64,000 bases of DNA from Phoronis australis (GCA_002633005.1 NMRA01000451.1:39845-103844); one strand, 5' to 3'. Positions 1 to 11,903 are shown, numbered from the stretch's first letter. Notes: a model not told the origin generated them from the sequence alone. Numbers and translations: made by a program.

Positions 1-730
1 CAAGTCTGGGCAGCATGCTGTGACTGAATACTCGTACAAGGAAAACACGCATTTCCAAATGCAGGTGGGTATTTTCACCTTTAGGCAGTGGGCTGAAGCT
101 CATAGCAATATATTGTGAGTACTTGGTGGGGCAGCCTGAATTTTTGTATGACAAGGTAATACACTTATAATTCAACTTCAAACCAGGTAATACTATGTGT
201 TTTTGTAATCTTTGTGTTGAAGTCCAACTGTGATTACCAGTTGTTTTTCACTTGCTCAACCCCTAGGCTTCCCAGGCCTTAGACATCACCCTTCTGCCAT
301 GTCCCTAGCATAGATGGTGGCCATGTCACAGGCCCTCCATATGCCGGAAGCTTACGTAGAAGGCTGCAAGTGTAACTACATTGAAGTGCCCGGCGTCCCT
401 GTCATAATCTGAAGGGGATGCCCCTGCCCACTTTGTCAACCGTAGATTGCCAAAATTGTAAACCCATCGTCTACAGTTTGAGGATATGATTTCAATCACT
501 GCACTGATACATTAGCTGACTTGTTTTCAGCTGCATCAACTAATCTAATTGTCAAACGTTCAAATTTTGTAGGCGAAAGAACAGAATGCATGTAAATTTG
601 TTAGGATGATAGTAAATCAATTCCAAATAAGCCTGTCTGAAAAAATTGCATACCAAAACACCGGTCGTTAAATGCTGAATTAGTGTTAACGGTTCGGATT
701 TTTTCAGACGGACTTGCATCGCAAGCAGCA
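1..730. other. no gene seen
   Basis: I see no convincing exon, repeat boundary or RNA gene in this stretch. It is AT-rich, with scattered short open frames only. Confidence 0.4.
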
Positions 731-1295
731 GCTTAGTCTGATAACCTGAATGTGCAAATGAAATTCAAGTTTAACGACCTTGTGGCTTTAAAAGTGAAGT
801 ACCACAGATCATGCTACGAAAATAGAAAGACAAATGGATCGTGAAGAGTGAAGAATCCTTAGTTGTCCGTTGCCTTAATTTCAAAAGTAAAGCAAGAGTT
901 TGAAGCAATGCTTCAGAAATGTGGTCTGCATGATGTTATTTGGACAGGCGTTCTTAAGAAACGACTGCTGAAACTACCCACAGTTGCAGTTTGTGCCTAA
1001 TATGTTAACGTGGATGGACTTACGTTTGGACTACCGAGTCGACTTTAAGTTCTCCCACACACACCTTTACCTAGAAGAACTTGCACTGGTGCAACATATC
1101 CCAATTTTAAATGGAGCAGAAGTTATCGCTTTGGTGCGTGAAAACGAACAGCTAATGCAAATGATCTATTGCACGCTCCGCCACTTGCGAAGTGTCGACA
1201 AACAAGCAATAAGTTTTACCCGGTTATGTGTTGTTTGTCGGGTAAAATGGCGGCTTGGAAACGAAGATGTGTCAAAAATGCTGCATTCTAATTGA
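731..1295 (+). pseudogene. decayed coding-like fragment, family unknown
   Basis: Two neighbouring plus-strand stretches look like protein but lie in different frames. Around 796-840 the reading VKYHRSCYENRKTNG resembles the H-x2-C-Y motif found in many uncharacterised transposon-associated invertebrate proteins. An open frame at 984-1295 (103 codons) is Leu- and charge-rich, with no recognised domain. A polypyrimidine-free stretch ending in GTTGCAG precedes that frame, so a splice acceptor is possible. Stops between the two parts argue for a relic. The function is unknown, and chance cannot be excluded for the second frame. Confidence 0.2.
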
Positions 1296-2594
1296 TCAGT
1301 CACGTCATCACTCAAAATCCTGGCATTAGGTCAATTACGGGGTGCCAAATAAGACCAGCGTTTATGTAACAGCAGCTAATCGTACTTTTGCTTAACCTAA
1401 GGTTTGCGTCCTCGCACGAGAAGTGGTGCAAGTTACCCTGGAACAAGTTATCTTACCTCAATGGAGCAGGTTACACTTGTTTAACTAACGTCAAAACAGC
1501 CTCCAAACCTAGCAAGAACTCGTTCCAAGAGTGTCTTGTTCTGAAGTAAGTCTGTGTGTAGAGCACTTTGAAATTTTCTGGGTTAAGTTAATAAGAGTTT
1601 TACAGTATCCAAGCTTCAATTTAAGGTGTACTTACCTGAGTATCTTGCTGAAAAAGAAGAAAAGGTAAATTATTGTGGATTACTACTACATATTGTGATA
1701 AATTTGATTTCGTGAACATCATCAAATTGCTCATATTTTACATACTGGTCAGTAAAACTTGCCGCATAGGTGCATGCATACTTACTGAAAACCTAAAATT
1801 AAGTTAACAGCTTTGCTGAAACTTTTGTAATCTTGGCGTCTTATCTACAAAATTACAGGGTTTGTGGTTTCATTGCTCAAGATAATATGTACTTTGATAG
1901 GTTTGATTTGTGTTCAGTTTATGCGCAGTATGTTTCTGCAGTGCGATCGTAATAACGTAAGCGGCACAACATTTGCTATTCAATACAAGTGTGACAGTAA
2001 ATATGACACTTTCAAAGCACAGACTTCAATCCTGTTGAGGTTGGTTAACTGAATAATGGTTCTCTAGCTCTATTCAGACCTTAAGTAAAGGACGACAGGG
2101 TAGCAAATTAACATCTTTTAAATTCTTAATCAGCTACCGTAACACGTAACAGAACCGAATTCTGGCTTATGTTTCATGAAAATTGATTCATTACTTAGTC
2201 AGAAATTTTGTATGCAACCTCCGTATCCGCAGGGTTTTTCTAATGTGAACAAGTAAATCATGCTATAACTTTGTTGGCGATAGCGTTAACTTCCGAAACT
2301 GATGAGAAATATCAAATTATCTTCGACGCCTTGTTAATACCAGATTAAGTTGCTGGGAACAAGTCGAAAAGTGGCATTTCACGAAACAAACATCTAGGCC
2401 AGGACTTTATGTTGTACTCGAAATCGAACTCGAAATTATTTTCAAGTTGTTTGGTTCTACTTCTTTGCAAAAAAGTAGCAATTGTGCTCCCCTCCAGTAT
2501 ACAACAAATTGTGCTAAATAGTGTCAAGTCCAACTTGTAGCGGTCATGCAGGGCTCCTCAAGTGCAAACTAATCTTGTACTGTCATCCACATAA
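1296..2594. other. no gene seen
   Basis: No open frame here has recognisable protein character. The frames at 1864-2052 (+) and 2345-2533 (-) are short and lack splice or family signals. The right edge is where similarity to the 3' flank of the vWA-like gene at 23 kb begins. Confidence 0.4.
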
Positions 2595-3156
2595 GCCATA
2601 GTGTATTCGAGTACACACTAACGGTCACACTTATCTCGAATTCTCAGAAATGTAGAACAGAAAAAATCAAAAAATAAGTCCGAGTACGAGATTGAGTACA
2701 AATATTAGACTCCGGGCTCTGAATTAATATCCTCCGTACTTCTAAGAGGGACACCCTTGCAAGTATGTCCCTTGTCTTTTTTAAATTTGCACGTTACCTG
2801 TTCAAGTAGCATTTGGTGCTGTCAATTGGGTCAATGATACCATACTTGTGCATATAAAGCGCATTGATGGTAGTTGTAAAATTTTTATGAGAGTCGAAAT
2901 CGAAAGTAATGGTTTCCGTGGCTTCCAAAAATATTATCCGGATTATCCGCCGCAGCAAACAAGTCGCTGCCAAGTATTCGGCCAGTCTCTAACTTTTTCG
3001 CTTCGATTGGCTGAGGTTAGGCGTAATGGATAAAGGCCATTTAAAAAGGGTCCGTATTAATTTTTCTATAGTGCACCAGTTCCGGGGTGAAACTGAAAAC
3101 AAATAACTTGAGCATGGAATTCGTTGTCGTCGGTTTTTGGATTACCTTCTCTACGT
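2595..3156 (-). pseudogene. truncated, frameshifted paralogue of the vWA-like secreted gene
   Basis: The sequence aligns by eye with 22985-23530. It covers the 3' flank and the C-terminal part of the intact vWA-like gene at 23114-23896, in the same orientation. Shared landmarks are the stop-proximal stretch ACTTCTAAGAGG, the CACCCTTGCAAGTATGT block and the region encoding the ALCMHKYG segment. In this copy the frame is broken by stops and indels, for example a stop in the part matching PVLTEKFATT. The 5' (N-terminal) half is absent: similarity ends abruptly near 3157, where a block shared with 31962 begins. It is therefore a dead, truncated duplicate whose 3' flank was duplicated with it. Confidence 0.75.
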
Positions 3157-3985
3157 CGCATGATTGGAGTGCAAATCTGAGTTTACTCATTTAATAGAAT
3201 TGCTTTATTTCCGAGTTGAGTATAGAATATAGATATTAGGCTAAGGGCTCTAACATAAGCCTGAATTTTCGTAAATTATAACACCCTTTATGTCGCTTTC
3301 AGCTTGGAATGATTCTGACTCAGCTGAAAATTCTGCCTACTGGTAAATCAAAGTTGTTTTAAGCGTAAAAGTGTGACAAATTTACTTAAAATACATTCTT
3401 AAATATTTTGATTGCTCCTGGTAAAATGAGTCACGTTGTAGTATTTAAACCCTTCTTCGTCATTTGTACTTTCAGAATGAGTGGTTTGGAAGCCCCCTAT
3501 AAACACGTTTTGGGTGGATTCCCAGATTGTTGATAGAAGGAGACCGCCAGAAAAAACCTTGTTGTATTGTTCCATTTCACCTCCTTAATATCTCATGTAG
3601 TGACATTTCGCATTCGTTCAACTCTCATCTCACAAGTTTAACCGGACAAAGGTGTCCCTGTTTCGTTTAAAGTTTTGAAATGCCCCTTGTTAGGACATGT
3701 TCAGATTGTATTCAGGGATTCATACAGGATTTCGAAAGTAGGATGTCCAAAACGGGGTTCCCAATATTTTAGGATGTCCGTGATTCCGACAACAGAATAC
3801 CCCCACCACCGTGCACCAGCACCTCCCCCACAGTGATTTTTTTACAAAAAATACCTAGATCAAGACGTTTACATCTGAGTTTTCAAAGTAACCCTCTCTA
3901 GCGACTTTTTTACTAAAAAAATGCGTGGACTTAGACTTTTGCGTCTAAATTTATGAATACATCCAAGCAGCTTACCAGACAAATG
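3157..3985. repeat. paralogous block Q, copy 1, part a (matches 31962-32790)
   Basis: Near-colinear similarity to 31962-32790 is seen throughout. Examples are GATTGGAGTGCAAATCT, TTGCTCCTGGTAAAATGAGTCA, TGTACTTTCAGAATGAGTGGTTT and CCAAAACGGGGTTCCCAATAT. The two copies differ by many substitutions and small indels, so the duplication is old. A conserved CTTTCAG followed by AATGAGTGGTTTGGA could be a splice acceptor and exon start, but the downstream frames do not match between the copies. Confidence 0.7.
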
Positions 3986-5055
3986 TTAAAGATATTTTAA
4001 ACGATGAATGCATTTCGCAGATGACGTGTGGTTTATATTTTGGCAGTAGATGTCAGTATACTGTTCCATATCAAAACAGGAACAATTTCATTGAAATGCA
4101 TGAAACAGTGCTTAGTTTTAATTACTTATATTAGGTTAGTGTAAACCCTACTTCAATCATGTCAGTGAGTTTTTTTAATCTAACTTTTCAGATGTCCAGT
4201 TGAGCTAAGAACAGTTGTAAGGTAACTAATTCTTACAATGTTTACAAATGTAGTATGACTGCAGTCTAACTCCAGGTTGAAGTTATGTGTATCATTTCGG
4301 TGTGGCGAACAACCAGTATAGAGGCATCAGTATGAATTTTAAACTGAATGTCTTCTTAAAAATGTAACTATTCTCATCTTGCAGGTAATCAGAGCTGTTG
4401 TTCGCTCATGTACTTATCTTCTTTGTCACCTGCATCCTCACAATCTGCATCAAAGGGTTGTGTCTGGTCTATGCTCTATTGCAATTTAAAGTAGACAATA
4501 ATCCTGACTTCTGTCACCAAAATTAACTTTTCATTTAGACTACGTATCATTAGTATGAAATTAATCTCGATTTATTCCTCGATAAAAATAGGTGTGAATT
4601 TCGGGCTTGAAAATGTCTAGAAATTTTTTACTGCTAGAGAGAGTTTCTTCATGTTGACTTGTCACAGCATACCATTTCATTCATCTGAGATTGTCCCAAC
4701 CATAATGAACTGCCACTTCCTTGCAAGACCAAAATTATCTCATCTGAATAGCGAAAAAGCCGAGATCAATTCTATACTGATAAGTGGTTAAAACCAAAAG
4801 TTAAGTTGCGTGGATAGAACAGGGTTTATAGCCATAGTAACTGTTCTGTGAAATATGCCACTTTATCTCTCTCAGTGTTGGTTTCTTATTGCTTACTTAT
4901 AGACGATGATAGTATGAACATTGTTTAAGCTTGATAAAACAGTTGTGATAGCTTCATATTCATGCAACGGCTGCTGAGAAGCCCTTGGGACATAACCATA
5001 TTGCCAGGGGCTAAATTTCCAGTCTTAGAACTCTAGGATCCATGTAAACCATAAA
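3986..5055. other. sequence present only in copy 1 of block Q; no gene seen
   Basis: The other copy passes directly from about 32795 to 32806 here, so about 2.36 kb (this stretch, element A and about 120 bp after it) was inserted in this copy or deleted from the other. I find no convincing exon in it. Confidence 0.4.
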
Positions 5056-6224
5056 CAGCCGATTTCATAAAGGTGGTTTAAAGTTAAACCAGGTTTAAAC
5101 TGGACTTAGACCAGGTTTAACGATAACCTGCATTTCATAAAGGTGGTTGAACTTTTAGACCAGTGGTCTTGTAAAACCTGGTTTAACTCCAGTTTAGACC
5201 TGGTCTAAGTCAGTTTTCATTTCACCAACGAGGTCTATATTCTTTAGACCTCTAGTAAGATCTTAAACCATGTTTATTTAACCTTAGACTTGGTCAGACC
5301 CAGGTTTAGCTGTTAAATATGCATGGTATAGGTGCAACTGAACGATGCCGCGGTGTGCAATTGCGACGCAGTTTTAGAGCGAAAATGGACTATTTTCATT
5401 ATTCAGGTTTACTACGACACGAGATCAAACGTAGCAGGGGCGGATCCAGGATTTTTTTAAAGGAGATGGGGACGGTCAAGCACTTTTTGAAAGGGGGCAC
5501 CAAGTCAACAATTTGAAAATTATAGATTTGATATCATTAAAATCAAAGGAAGAAGGGGGCTCCAGACCCCTTGACCCCCCTGGATCCGCCTATGCGTAGA
5601 CCAGTACGTGCTGGAGTGTGTCCTGCGGATTCCTCAGAATACGACTGGTCGAGCAGGTCTCATCGTCGCAGGCCCTACGGATTTGACTTAAGACAGCATC
5701 CTCTGATACTTCTGACTGAGTTCCACCTCCACTGTTCTCCTATTCAATGTTGCCGGGAAGGGGTCTTGCCCCTCCTTTGGCCGCGAAAAATAAAAACTAA
5801 AATGACACGGAAATAAATTTGGGCATTTATCATGTTACATCTAATCATGAGCATGTTCTTTAATGTGTGTGTGTTGAGCACACAAATTACATTTTTCCTC
5901 ATGAGAAAAGCTTTTACACCTTTGTCGTAAATGTCTGCACTGATTCTACTGGTGTATGCCATTCTATACCCACGTGATCAAGGTTTCATTGAAGCACTTC
6001 AATAGTTTCTTTGTTGGGTTTACCAAGCTCGACACAGTTGGGTGCCTTTAATACTTTAAACCTGGTTCTACTGAACCAGCCCCCTGGTGTAGCAAAACCA
6101 GGCTTTCAGACTCTTAAACCATGTTAGTGAAATGCAAGTTAGGTCTAAAATTAGACCAGGTTTAGGAAGACCATGTTTAAGTCTTCAACCTGGTTTTGTT
6201 AAAACACCTTTATGAAATCGGCTG
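5056..6224. mobile_element. CAGCCG-terminal DNA transposon, copy A (non-autonomous)
   Basis: The element is bounded by inverted termini: CAGCCGATTTCATAAAGG at the left and its complement CCTTTATGAAATCGGCTG at the right. The first and last 200 bp are packed with short TTAAACC/GGTTTAA and TAGACCAGG motifs in both orientations, a subterminal-repeat pattern. The flanking trinucleotide AAA is present on both sides (5053-5055 and 6225-6227), consistent with a 3-bp target duplication. No transposase is encoded, and an internal MITE is present. Related copies lie at 16187-20830 and 24079-25582. The superfamily is not certain; a 3-bp duplication fits Harbinger, CACTA/EnSpm or Academ-type elements. Confidence 0.85.
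5435..5594. mobile_element. hAT-like MITE inside element A
   Basis: This 160-bp element runs from CAGGGGCGGATCCAGG to CCTGGATCCGCCTATG, imperfect inverted termini of the CAGTGGCGGATC type. It is flanked by the perfect 5-bp repeat CGTAG (5430-5434 and 5595-5599). The interior has G-rich and C-rich arms that fold back. The same MITE sits at the same place in the other two CAGCCG elements, so it inserted before that family amplified. Confidence 0.85.
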
Positions 6225-6344
6225 AAAGTGTTCTCCAGTGGCCATCAAAAGTTATGATGCTATGAAGATTTAAACTCCGAGTCAAATGACAATATTTGCA
6301 TTAATTCTTGCATCATTTTTCTAACTTGCAACCTCTCACACTTG

Positions 6345-7167
6345 TTTATACTCCATTCAGTCGATGACATGGGTACGGTTATTATTACTTGTACCCAATG
6401 GTGGTTCTTTGCCCTGTATCTTTGGTTTTCGTGTTTCAGTGCTCAATTATATTGTAACATTCCACAATCTTTTACACTTATAAGTTACACTGGTACTTAA
6501 GTGAGAAATCCAAGAAGTATGCAGTCAGTGATTAAGAAAGTTCTGTACCCCACTGCCCCTACCTTCCATAATTAGCAGATGCTTGTGAGAAGAACAAGGC
6601 GCGCACAAACTTTACACATGACTTCCAGAGGTCAACCAGTCCATTGCCTTGAAGTCAATGGTCTTGCAATGGCAACAAATGCTAATTTATCTATCTAAAG
6701 AAACTATCACTGCTTCAGTGAACAATTTACTCTAGCTTTACGTTGGCAAAGTTGCTTGACGTGGATATAGACTGCGGTCAATTCAAAAAGACATGTCAAT
6801 ATTTTTCATCATCTTCGTTTATTGTACAATATATAGCTCTGACAGTTTACTTTTATATACGTGAATCAACAATACTTGGTCACTTTTTGCCTACATACGA
6901 CTCCAAAATTGTGATACAGTACCTGGTTTGTAATTGGAGTCTTCATGGAACTTGGTTAAGGTTGAATCTATCAGCCTGCACCGTCTGCTTTTGTTGATCC
7001 ACGTGGTGTTATTTGACTACGTCATTAAAATAAAAGTGATTAGAAGTGAATTTGAGGCAGGCTAAACTTTGGCACTGGAAATCCATTCTGTTTGTTAATG
7101 TGATTATACCATTGCTGTTAAAGCTGCTATAAACCTGCCTTCCTTCAAATAAAGTCTTCATTTTGAC
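6345..7167. repeat. paralogous block Q, copy 1, part b (matches 32806-33735)
   Basis: Similarity to 32806-33735 is clear by eye, for example TTACTTGTACCCAATGGT, CAGTGCTCAATT, CATAATTAGC and AGCTGCTATAAACCT. No reading frame is conserved between the copies, so this part looks intronic or intergenic. Its right edge is the target site of the LINE inserted at 7168. Confidence 0.7.
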
Positions 7168-8733
7168 GGCACTTGCTTAATTTTGGTTCGTTCTGAATTA
7201 TGTCTTTGAATTTAATTTATTAATTTGCGAATTTTCCTGGTTTGAAACCAAGATGTGTTTGGATTGGTTCAAAAAAGACTCTGGCGAATAACTTTGTGTC
7301 CCTGAAAATCTGTTATGGACTAACAAGCCTTTCATGTTTTTGGGAATTAACTTCTCCACTGATTATAATACAATGCCAGGTATTTTCTTGTGGCAGGCTT
7401 TTGGAAATTAAGAAAAATTCTGGGCTCTTTGTCAAGAAGAATTCTTACTGTTTTAGATAAAATAACCGTGGTTAACACAATTTTGTTGCCCAAGATTGTT
7501 CATTTGCTTCAATCCCTCCCTAGCTCCTTCATTGACATGATTCAAGAATTAGAGCAAGTTTTTTACTTCATTTGGAATGGAAAGAATGACAGAGTTAGCC
7601 GAAACATAATTGTACAAAATCAGGATCATAGTGGTTTAAAAACGGTTCGTGTTAGTTTTTTATTAAGTCTTTGAAAATATCCTGGTTTAGTAAACTATTC
7701 ACCTCAAATACCATACATGTACGTTACCTTGAAGAGGCAGTTTTGGGTTGTAAAGTTGATAACTATTTTAAAATGGGAGACGCTATCCTTAAAATAGATT
7801 AAGAAACCTACAATCTGTTGTGGAATGAAGTTTTAAGCGATATAGTGCTCATGCTTCAAATTTGTGACAAAAAATGAAAATATTAATGTCTCTCCCCTGT
7901 GGTATGATTCAAAGATTGAAGTCGGTAGACAATTTATTTTCTACAAGAGCTGGTGTGAAAAGGGTGTCTATCATGTGTGTGATTTGTTTAATGCTGAAGG
8001 TTTTTTTATGTCATACGAAAAAGTGTGTAACAGTTACAACTTTCAACCTCCAATACTTGAATTCTATGGATTAAGAGGTGCATCCTTTGCAGCGTACAGG
8101 CGTCTTACGAATAGACAAGACAATACCTTTGTACCAAATTTTCCAAGTTATATTTATAAAATTTTGCAGAATAAGTCACAAGCAGTAAATATTTATGACA
8201 CCTTATTACAGTCACTTCAGACAGTTTGTAAATATAAAAAAGTGATCATCTGAGACAGATATAAACGGGTTTATTAATAATGTAAATTTTAGTGACCCTG
8301 ATTAATGGTGGAGAAAAGTAAATAAACTCCCCTTCAATTGTACAAAGGATACAACATTGCGATAGTTTGAATACCGCTTAATTCACAGAATATTGCCAGC
8401 CAATAAAATTGAAATAGAAACAAGTGATTTATGCTCTTTCTGTGGTGAACACAGTGAAACTTTTCTCCATCTGTTTTGGGAATGTCGCATTGTCACCAGT
8501 TTCTGTTGATCATGCTAGCAAAAAATAAAAAAATTTTATCCAAAAGTTTGTTGAAAAAATGTCAATTTCCAAATGTTCATAAACTTTATTAAATTACATC
8601 CTGAAGAAAATACGGTACTTGTTGACTAGTGATTTAATCTTATTCTTTGTAAATGATGTCTACCGTATTGTATTATGTGACATGTAATTATCATGGTAGA
8701 GCAAAATAAAAAAAAATAAAATAAGATAAAAAC
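7168..8733 (+). mobile_element. 5'-truncated Tx1/L1-like LINE (dead)
   Basis: The insertion is bounded by a 13-bp direct repeat TCTTCATTTTGAC (7155-7167 and 8734-8746) and ends in an A-rich tail. The uninterrupted target is seen in the paralogous copy near 33720. Plus-strand protein fragments show the post-RT region of L1/Tx1 ORF2: a frame at 7390-7674 with FIWNGKNDRVSRN, then 7864-8253 with PLWYDSKI, then a shifted frame near 8400-8500 with the CSFCGEHSETFLHLFWEC cysteine-histidine motif. The endonuclease and catalytic RT regions are absent (5' truncation), and frameshifts and stops separate the pieces, so it is inactive. Confidence 0.85.
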
Positions 8734-9405
8734 TCTTCATTTTGACCACATGTTGTCTCGGCCCATTCGTTAGTCAAATTACAAGTGATTCCTGGAATTA
8801 GAAAAAACGACAGTTCGTTATAGCTCAAGCCTCAGCTTATCAAGTTGGCTTGAAACGCCATATCATTTTTTCTAGATGATTTTGTTCCCAGCCAAGAAAC
8901 CCATCCTCACGCAGGTAAAGAAATTTACTGAAGGGAGATTTGAGGCAAAGAATGGTTTAAATCGAAAGTTTGTTTACTATTTATGAAATGTGGGTTTTGA
9001 TGCATTACATTTAAATCCTCATCCGATTTACAATATGAAACTAAGAAATGGTTTTGGGCCTAAATTTTGTTTATTGGTGCCATAAAGTAATCACATTTAT
9101 CTGAGTACTAAGTTGTAGGCAAAACGAATATATGCATTAGACACATAAAAAGTTGACCGCAAGCAAAAGCAGATAAAGCGGTACGATTTGTAACATAACC
9201 GTTGTATGGCGAAAATATGTTGGGGAAGTCGCCTTTTGTCGTAGTCAGTACATTTGTCGAATGCCAGCACATCATTACAGTAGACTTTTTCCAATTCCTC
9301 ATTTATAAAGAAGACACCAAAAGTCCTGAAACAAAAATAAAATAATACTTTCTTCTCAGCCACAAAAGAAAAAGCTTCCATTGCCTAATGTACTTCAATA
9401 GCTGA
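8734..9405. repeat. paralogous block Q, copy 1, part c (matches 33723-33811 and 36462-37084)
   Basis: The block is colinear with 33723-33811 and resumes at 36462 on the far side of the 2.65-kb hAT element. This copy therefore preserves the empty site of that transposon (GTTATAGCTCAAGCC near 8818). It contains a candidate minus-strand exon at 9200-9325 that is conserved at protein level in the other copy. Confidence 0.7.
9200..9325 (-). CDS. candidate internal exon, unknown protein (copy 1)
   Basis: On the minus strand a TTTCAG acceptor (9326-9331) precedes an open 126-nt stretch with reading TFGVFFINEELEKVYCNDV and onward to LPQHIF. The paralogous copy (36895-37014) reads TFGFFVINEELARVYCNDV, and many differences are conservative, which suggests past selection on protein. 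The proposed donor (GTTATG at 9194-9199) is weak, so the 3' edge is uncertain; the lengths fit a phase-symmetric exon of 42 codons. I recognise no family. The neighbouring intron-like DNA has no conserved frame. It could be a relic of a duplicated gene. Confidence 0.4.
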
Positions 9406-9510
9406 ATACCTCATAGAATGCACAGTTGGAAATCCATTGTCATGCGTATTTGGTATTTGCACTTAAATTTCAAACACTAAAAACTGTCAAATAATGAATT
9501 TGTTTTATTG

Positions 9511-9541
9511 TGTTTTGTTTTGTTTTGTTTTGTTTTGTTTG
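9511..9541. repeat. (TTTTG)n microsatellite
   Basis: About six perfect TTTTG units follow an interrupted TTTTATTG start. The tract is absent from the paralogous copy. Confidence 0.95.
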
Positions 9542-9865
9542 CCTAATCCCGGGCTTTATTATGAACCTGCCAATAATCTTCAGAGAGGCTTTAATAAATA
9601 TTCATGTCAAAGGCATACAGTCAGGGCCGTAACAACGTTTCCACTTAACAATTACCAAGAAAATGTTTAATACTATAAGCACTAATACATATTAGAAGAC
9701 TGGGTATAATTTGTACACATTTTCTCAATAAGTAACAATATGAGTATATTTTCAGATAATTTATTTATTTTCTAAATTGGGTTTTAAATATTGGTCTGAA
9801 ACATGTATGTGGATTGTAAGATCAAATATCTGCCTTAAGTTACTTTTATGAAAAATACCCTGGGG

Positions 9866-11010
9866 CACTAGTACTTAAGCATCAGTCCACGGATCCACCG
9901 ACCACTGTACAGCCAACAAGCGGCAAGGTGGGGGGTCAGCCATTCAGATCCATGTTTAGTCTGATAAATCACATTAGGGATGAGAGAAAATGGGTGAAGT
10001 ATGACACCACAAAGTTTGGTGGTTTAGGAGATACAAGGGAAGTGTTCTGGGGGGCAAAATGAGGCAATTTCTTGGTGTGGAATGAGTCATTTTTTACCAA
10101 ATTTTCTACTCCAGTTTCTGCTTCAAACAAAATCGTTTCTGAACAATTTTGATATCACATGATAGGTTAATGACCAATGTCAATAAAAACGGCACCGACA
10201 CAGCAATATCGGTTACCATGGTAACACTGGAACTGTTTCCGTGGAGGTACATTTCCGTCTTGTGAAAAACCAGCAGTAAGGTGTACCCTTATAGCGAAGC
10301 TGCCCCCGCGAAAAAACTAAAAATAATAACATAGACATGTAGAAGACTCCATGCCATTGAAATAAGTACAATAAAAACTTTGTCAGCCCTTCAGGCAGGC
10401 TTGGTAATAGTTGTCTGAATTTCACTATTTTCTGACTGCGTATGTGTATTTGTCATGTTAAACCAGTCACTAGTTGTGCGCTCTTTCTACGCATTAATAT
10501 GCCGTGGTATAATACAACAATTAAAAAAATTGGTTTGCTTAAATGTTTTCAATGAGTTTTAAGGACACTAGCATTTTCCAATAAAATATGAAATTATACT
10601 AAATTTGTTCATCCAATTCGTCTAAATACCAAACTAGCTTACAATGCGTTAGTTGAATTATGGCTGACCTAAAGTGCGAGTTTGCGAATTTATATATTTA
10701 TCTGGCACTGCCAGTCGCATCGAATGTGGTATTTCTACAAATTGCGAAGAGAAACAACTTTGGAAACTCTTGGGAAATGCGCAAGGTATAGAGCGAGACA
10801 TTTGAGCACCTTATAAGAGTACGTGGAGCTGATGTGGAGGTGGAACGTGTCCTCCTGAGAAGTAGTCTTTCTCATTGTCTGCCTCGGAGGCAGGTGTGCA
10901 AGAGCTACATAATCTACCGTATTAGATTCACTTAACCGAATCATCGATACAACACTCGAGATATATTGGCGTTGCCAAAGACACTTAGAACATCCACTGC
11001 ACACCAGAGG
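9866..11010. repeat. paralogous block S, copy 1 (matches 40573-41650)
   Basis: Similarity to 40573-41650 is strong. An example is the GTACAGCCAACAAGCGGCAAGG and ACCACAAAGTTTGGTGGTTTA stretch near 9910-10025. At 10660 an ATG starts a reading MADLKC that is longer in the other copy (41332). Downstream, a frame reading about VRGADVEVERVLLRS (10830-10880) matches VRGDDVKEVERVILSS of the other copy. Each copy has its own frameshifts, so the coding content is decayed. Confidence 0.7.
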
Positions 11011-11500
11011 AGAAATCTGATAGAGGTCTGAAAAATGACCAAAGACGTTAAGTCAAGGTTCAACGCCCTGCTTCGTGTGAGCTCAGGTAGGAATCACTAA
11101 ACTCCAGGGTCTGACCCTGAGGAATATTTTTAGAAGCACGTCATTCATGCAAAAATGCTTTTATTGACACACCGTGATTGCTTATAACTTGGGCCTTATT
11201 GCTTAATCATATCTTATTCAAATGTGTTGATGTTTATGCAACTACTTGTATACATTGGCATAGAAAATAGGTAGTCATCATAACTTTTCATAACAACCAC
11301 CAAATGTGTAACATGAACTCCTTTTAGAGACTAGGAAGTATTTTTGTGTCCAATGATTTTCTGCGATTATGGAGTTAATTAAACATGCTAAACCCGTCAA
11401 AGTTATTAGTGCCTTCACTTTAGCTTGGTATTCATATTTTCTGGGCCGAAATAGCCACATTAAATTCAATATGTTTAATTTATCATTAATACAATTTTAG
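11011..11500. other. no gene seen
   Basis: This is AT-rich DNA between block S and the candidate exon at 11501. The last bases (ACAATTTTAG) look like a splice acceptor for that exon. Nothing else is supportable. Confidence 0.4.
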
Positions 11501-11767
11501 AAATCAGGAAAGGCTTATGCTGAAGTAGTGGCTTCAGCTGAAGTTGGAGACTTGCCGATTATTAGTAAAGGTTGGGTATGGAAAAGTTCACAACCAGCAA
11601 GAAGGTACCCTTCTGGACAACTAAGTGAGGGGGCTAGAGAGAGGCCGAAAAGTCTACTCCCAGAAGATATGTCAAAGAGAATTTGTAGCTTGAGGAACGA
11701 GTTGGGGAAAAAGTATTTGCCAAAGATTACTGGCTTATACCACAACAGGTCCAAAGTAATTTGTTGA
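11501..11767 (+). CDS. candidate exon, unknown protein
   Basis: A frame opens directly after an acceptor-like ATTTTAG and runs 88 codons, reading KSGKAYAEVVASAEVG at its start and PEDMSKRICSLRNELGKKY toward its end, before a stop. The part KKYLPKIT is preserved in the paralogous copy (42500-42540, reading KYLPKII). Composition is protein-like, with charged and aliphatic residues alternating and no low complexity. I do not recognise the family. It probably belonged to the same plus-strand gene as the next fragment and the MADLKC fragment of block S. That gene is now broken, since the tail frame here is interrupted. Confidence 0.4.
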   Translation, partial: KSGKAYAEVVASAEVGDLPIISKGWVWKSSQPARRYPSGQLSEGARERPKSLLPEDMSKRICSLRNELGKKYLPKITGLYHNRSKVIC

Positions 11768-11779
11768 GGCCACTTTCAG

Positions 11780-11903
11780 CAAATGTAGGGAAACTGGGAC
11801 AGAGGAAGTGGAGTATGCATTGAAAGAGGCAATCTTCGATTGTCAAGGATGTAGCATTGTAAAAATTCAAAGGGAGGAAACAGTACAGTGGCTGGACCTG
11901 TAA
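11780..11903 (+). pseudogene. candidate terminal exon with a one-base insertion
   Basis: After ACTTTCAG the sequence reads as the end of a protein, GTEEVEYALKEAIFDCQGC then IVKIQREETVQWLDL and a stop. The paralogous copy (42573-42651) starts CAAATGTGGGAAACT (QMWET) in frame. Here an extra A (CAAATGTAGGG) creates a stop and shifts the frame. It is probably the last exon of the gene represented by 11501-11767. The family is unknown. The shared acceptor and the shared QMWET start in two copies are the main support. Confidence 0.35.
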
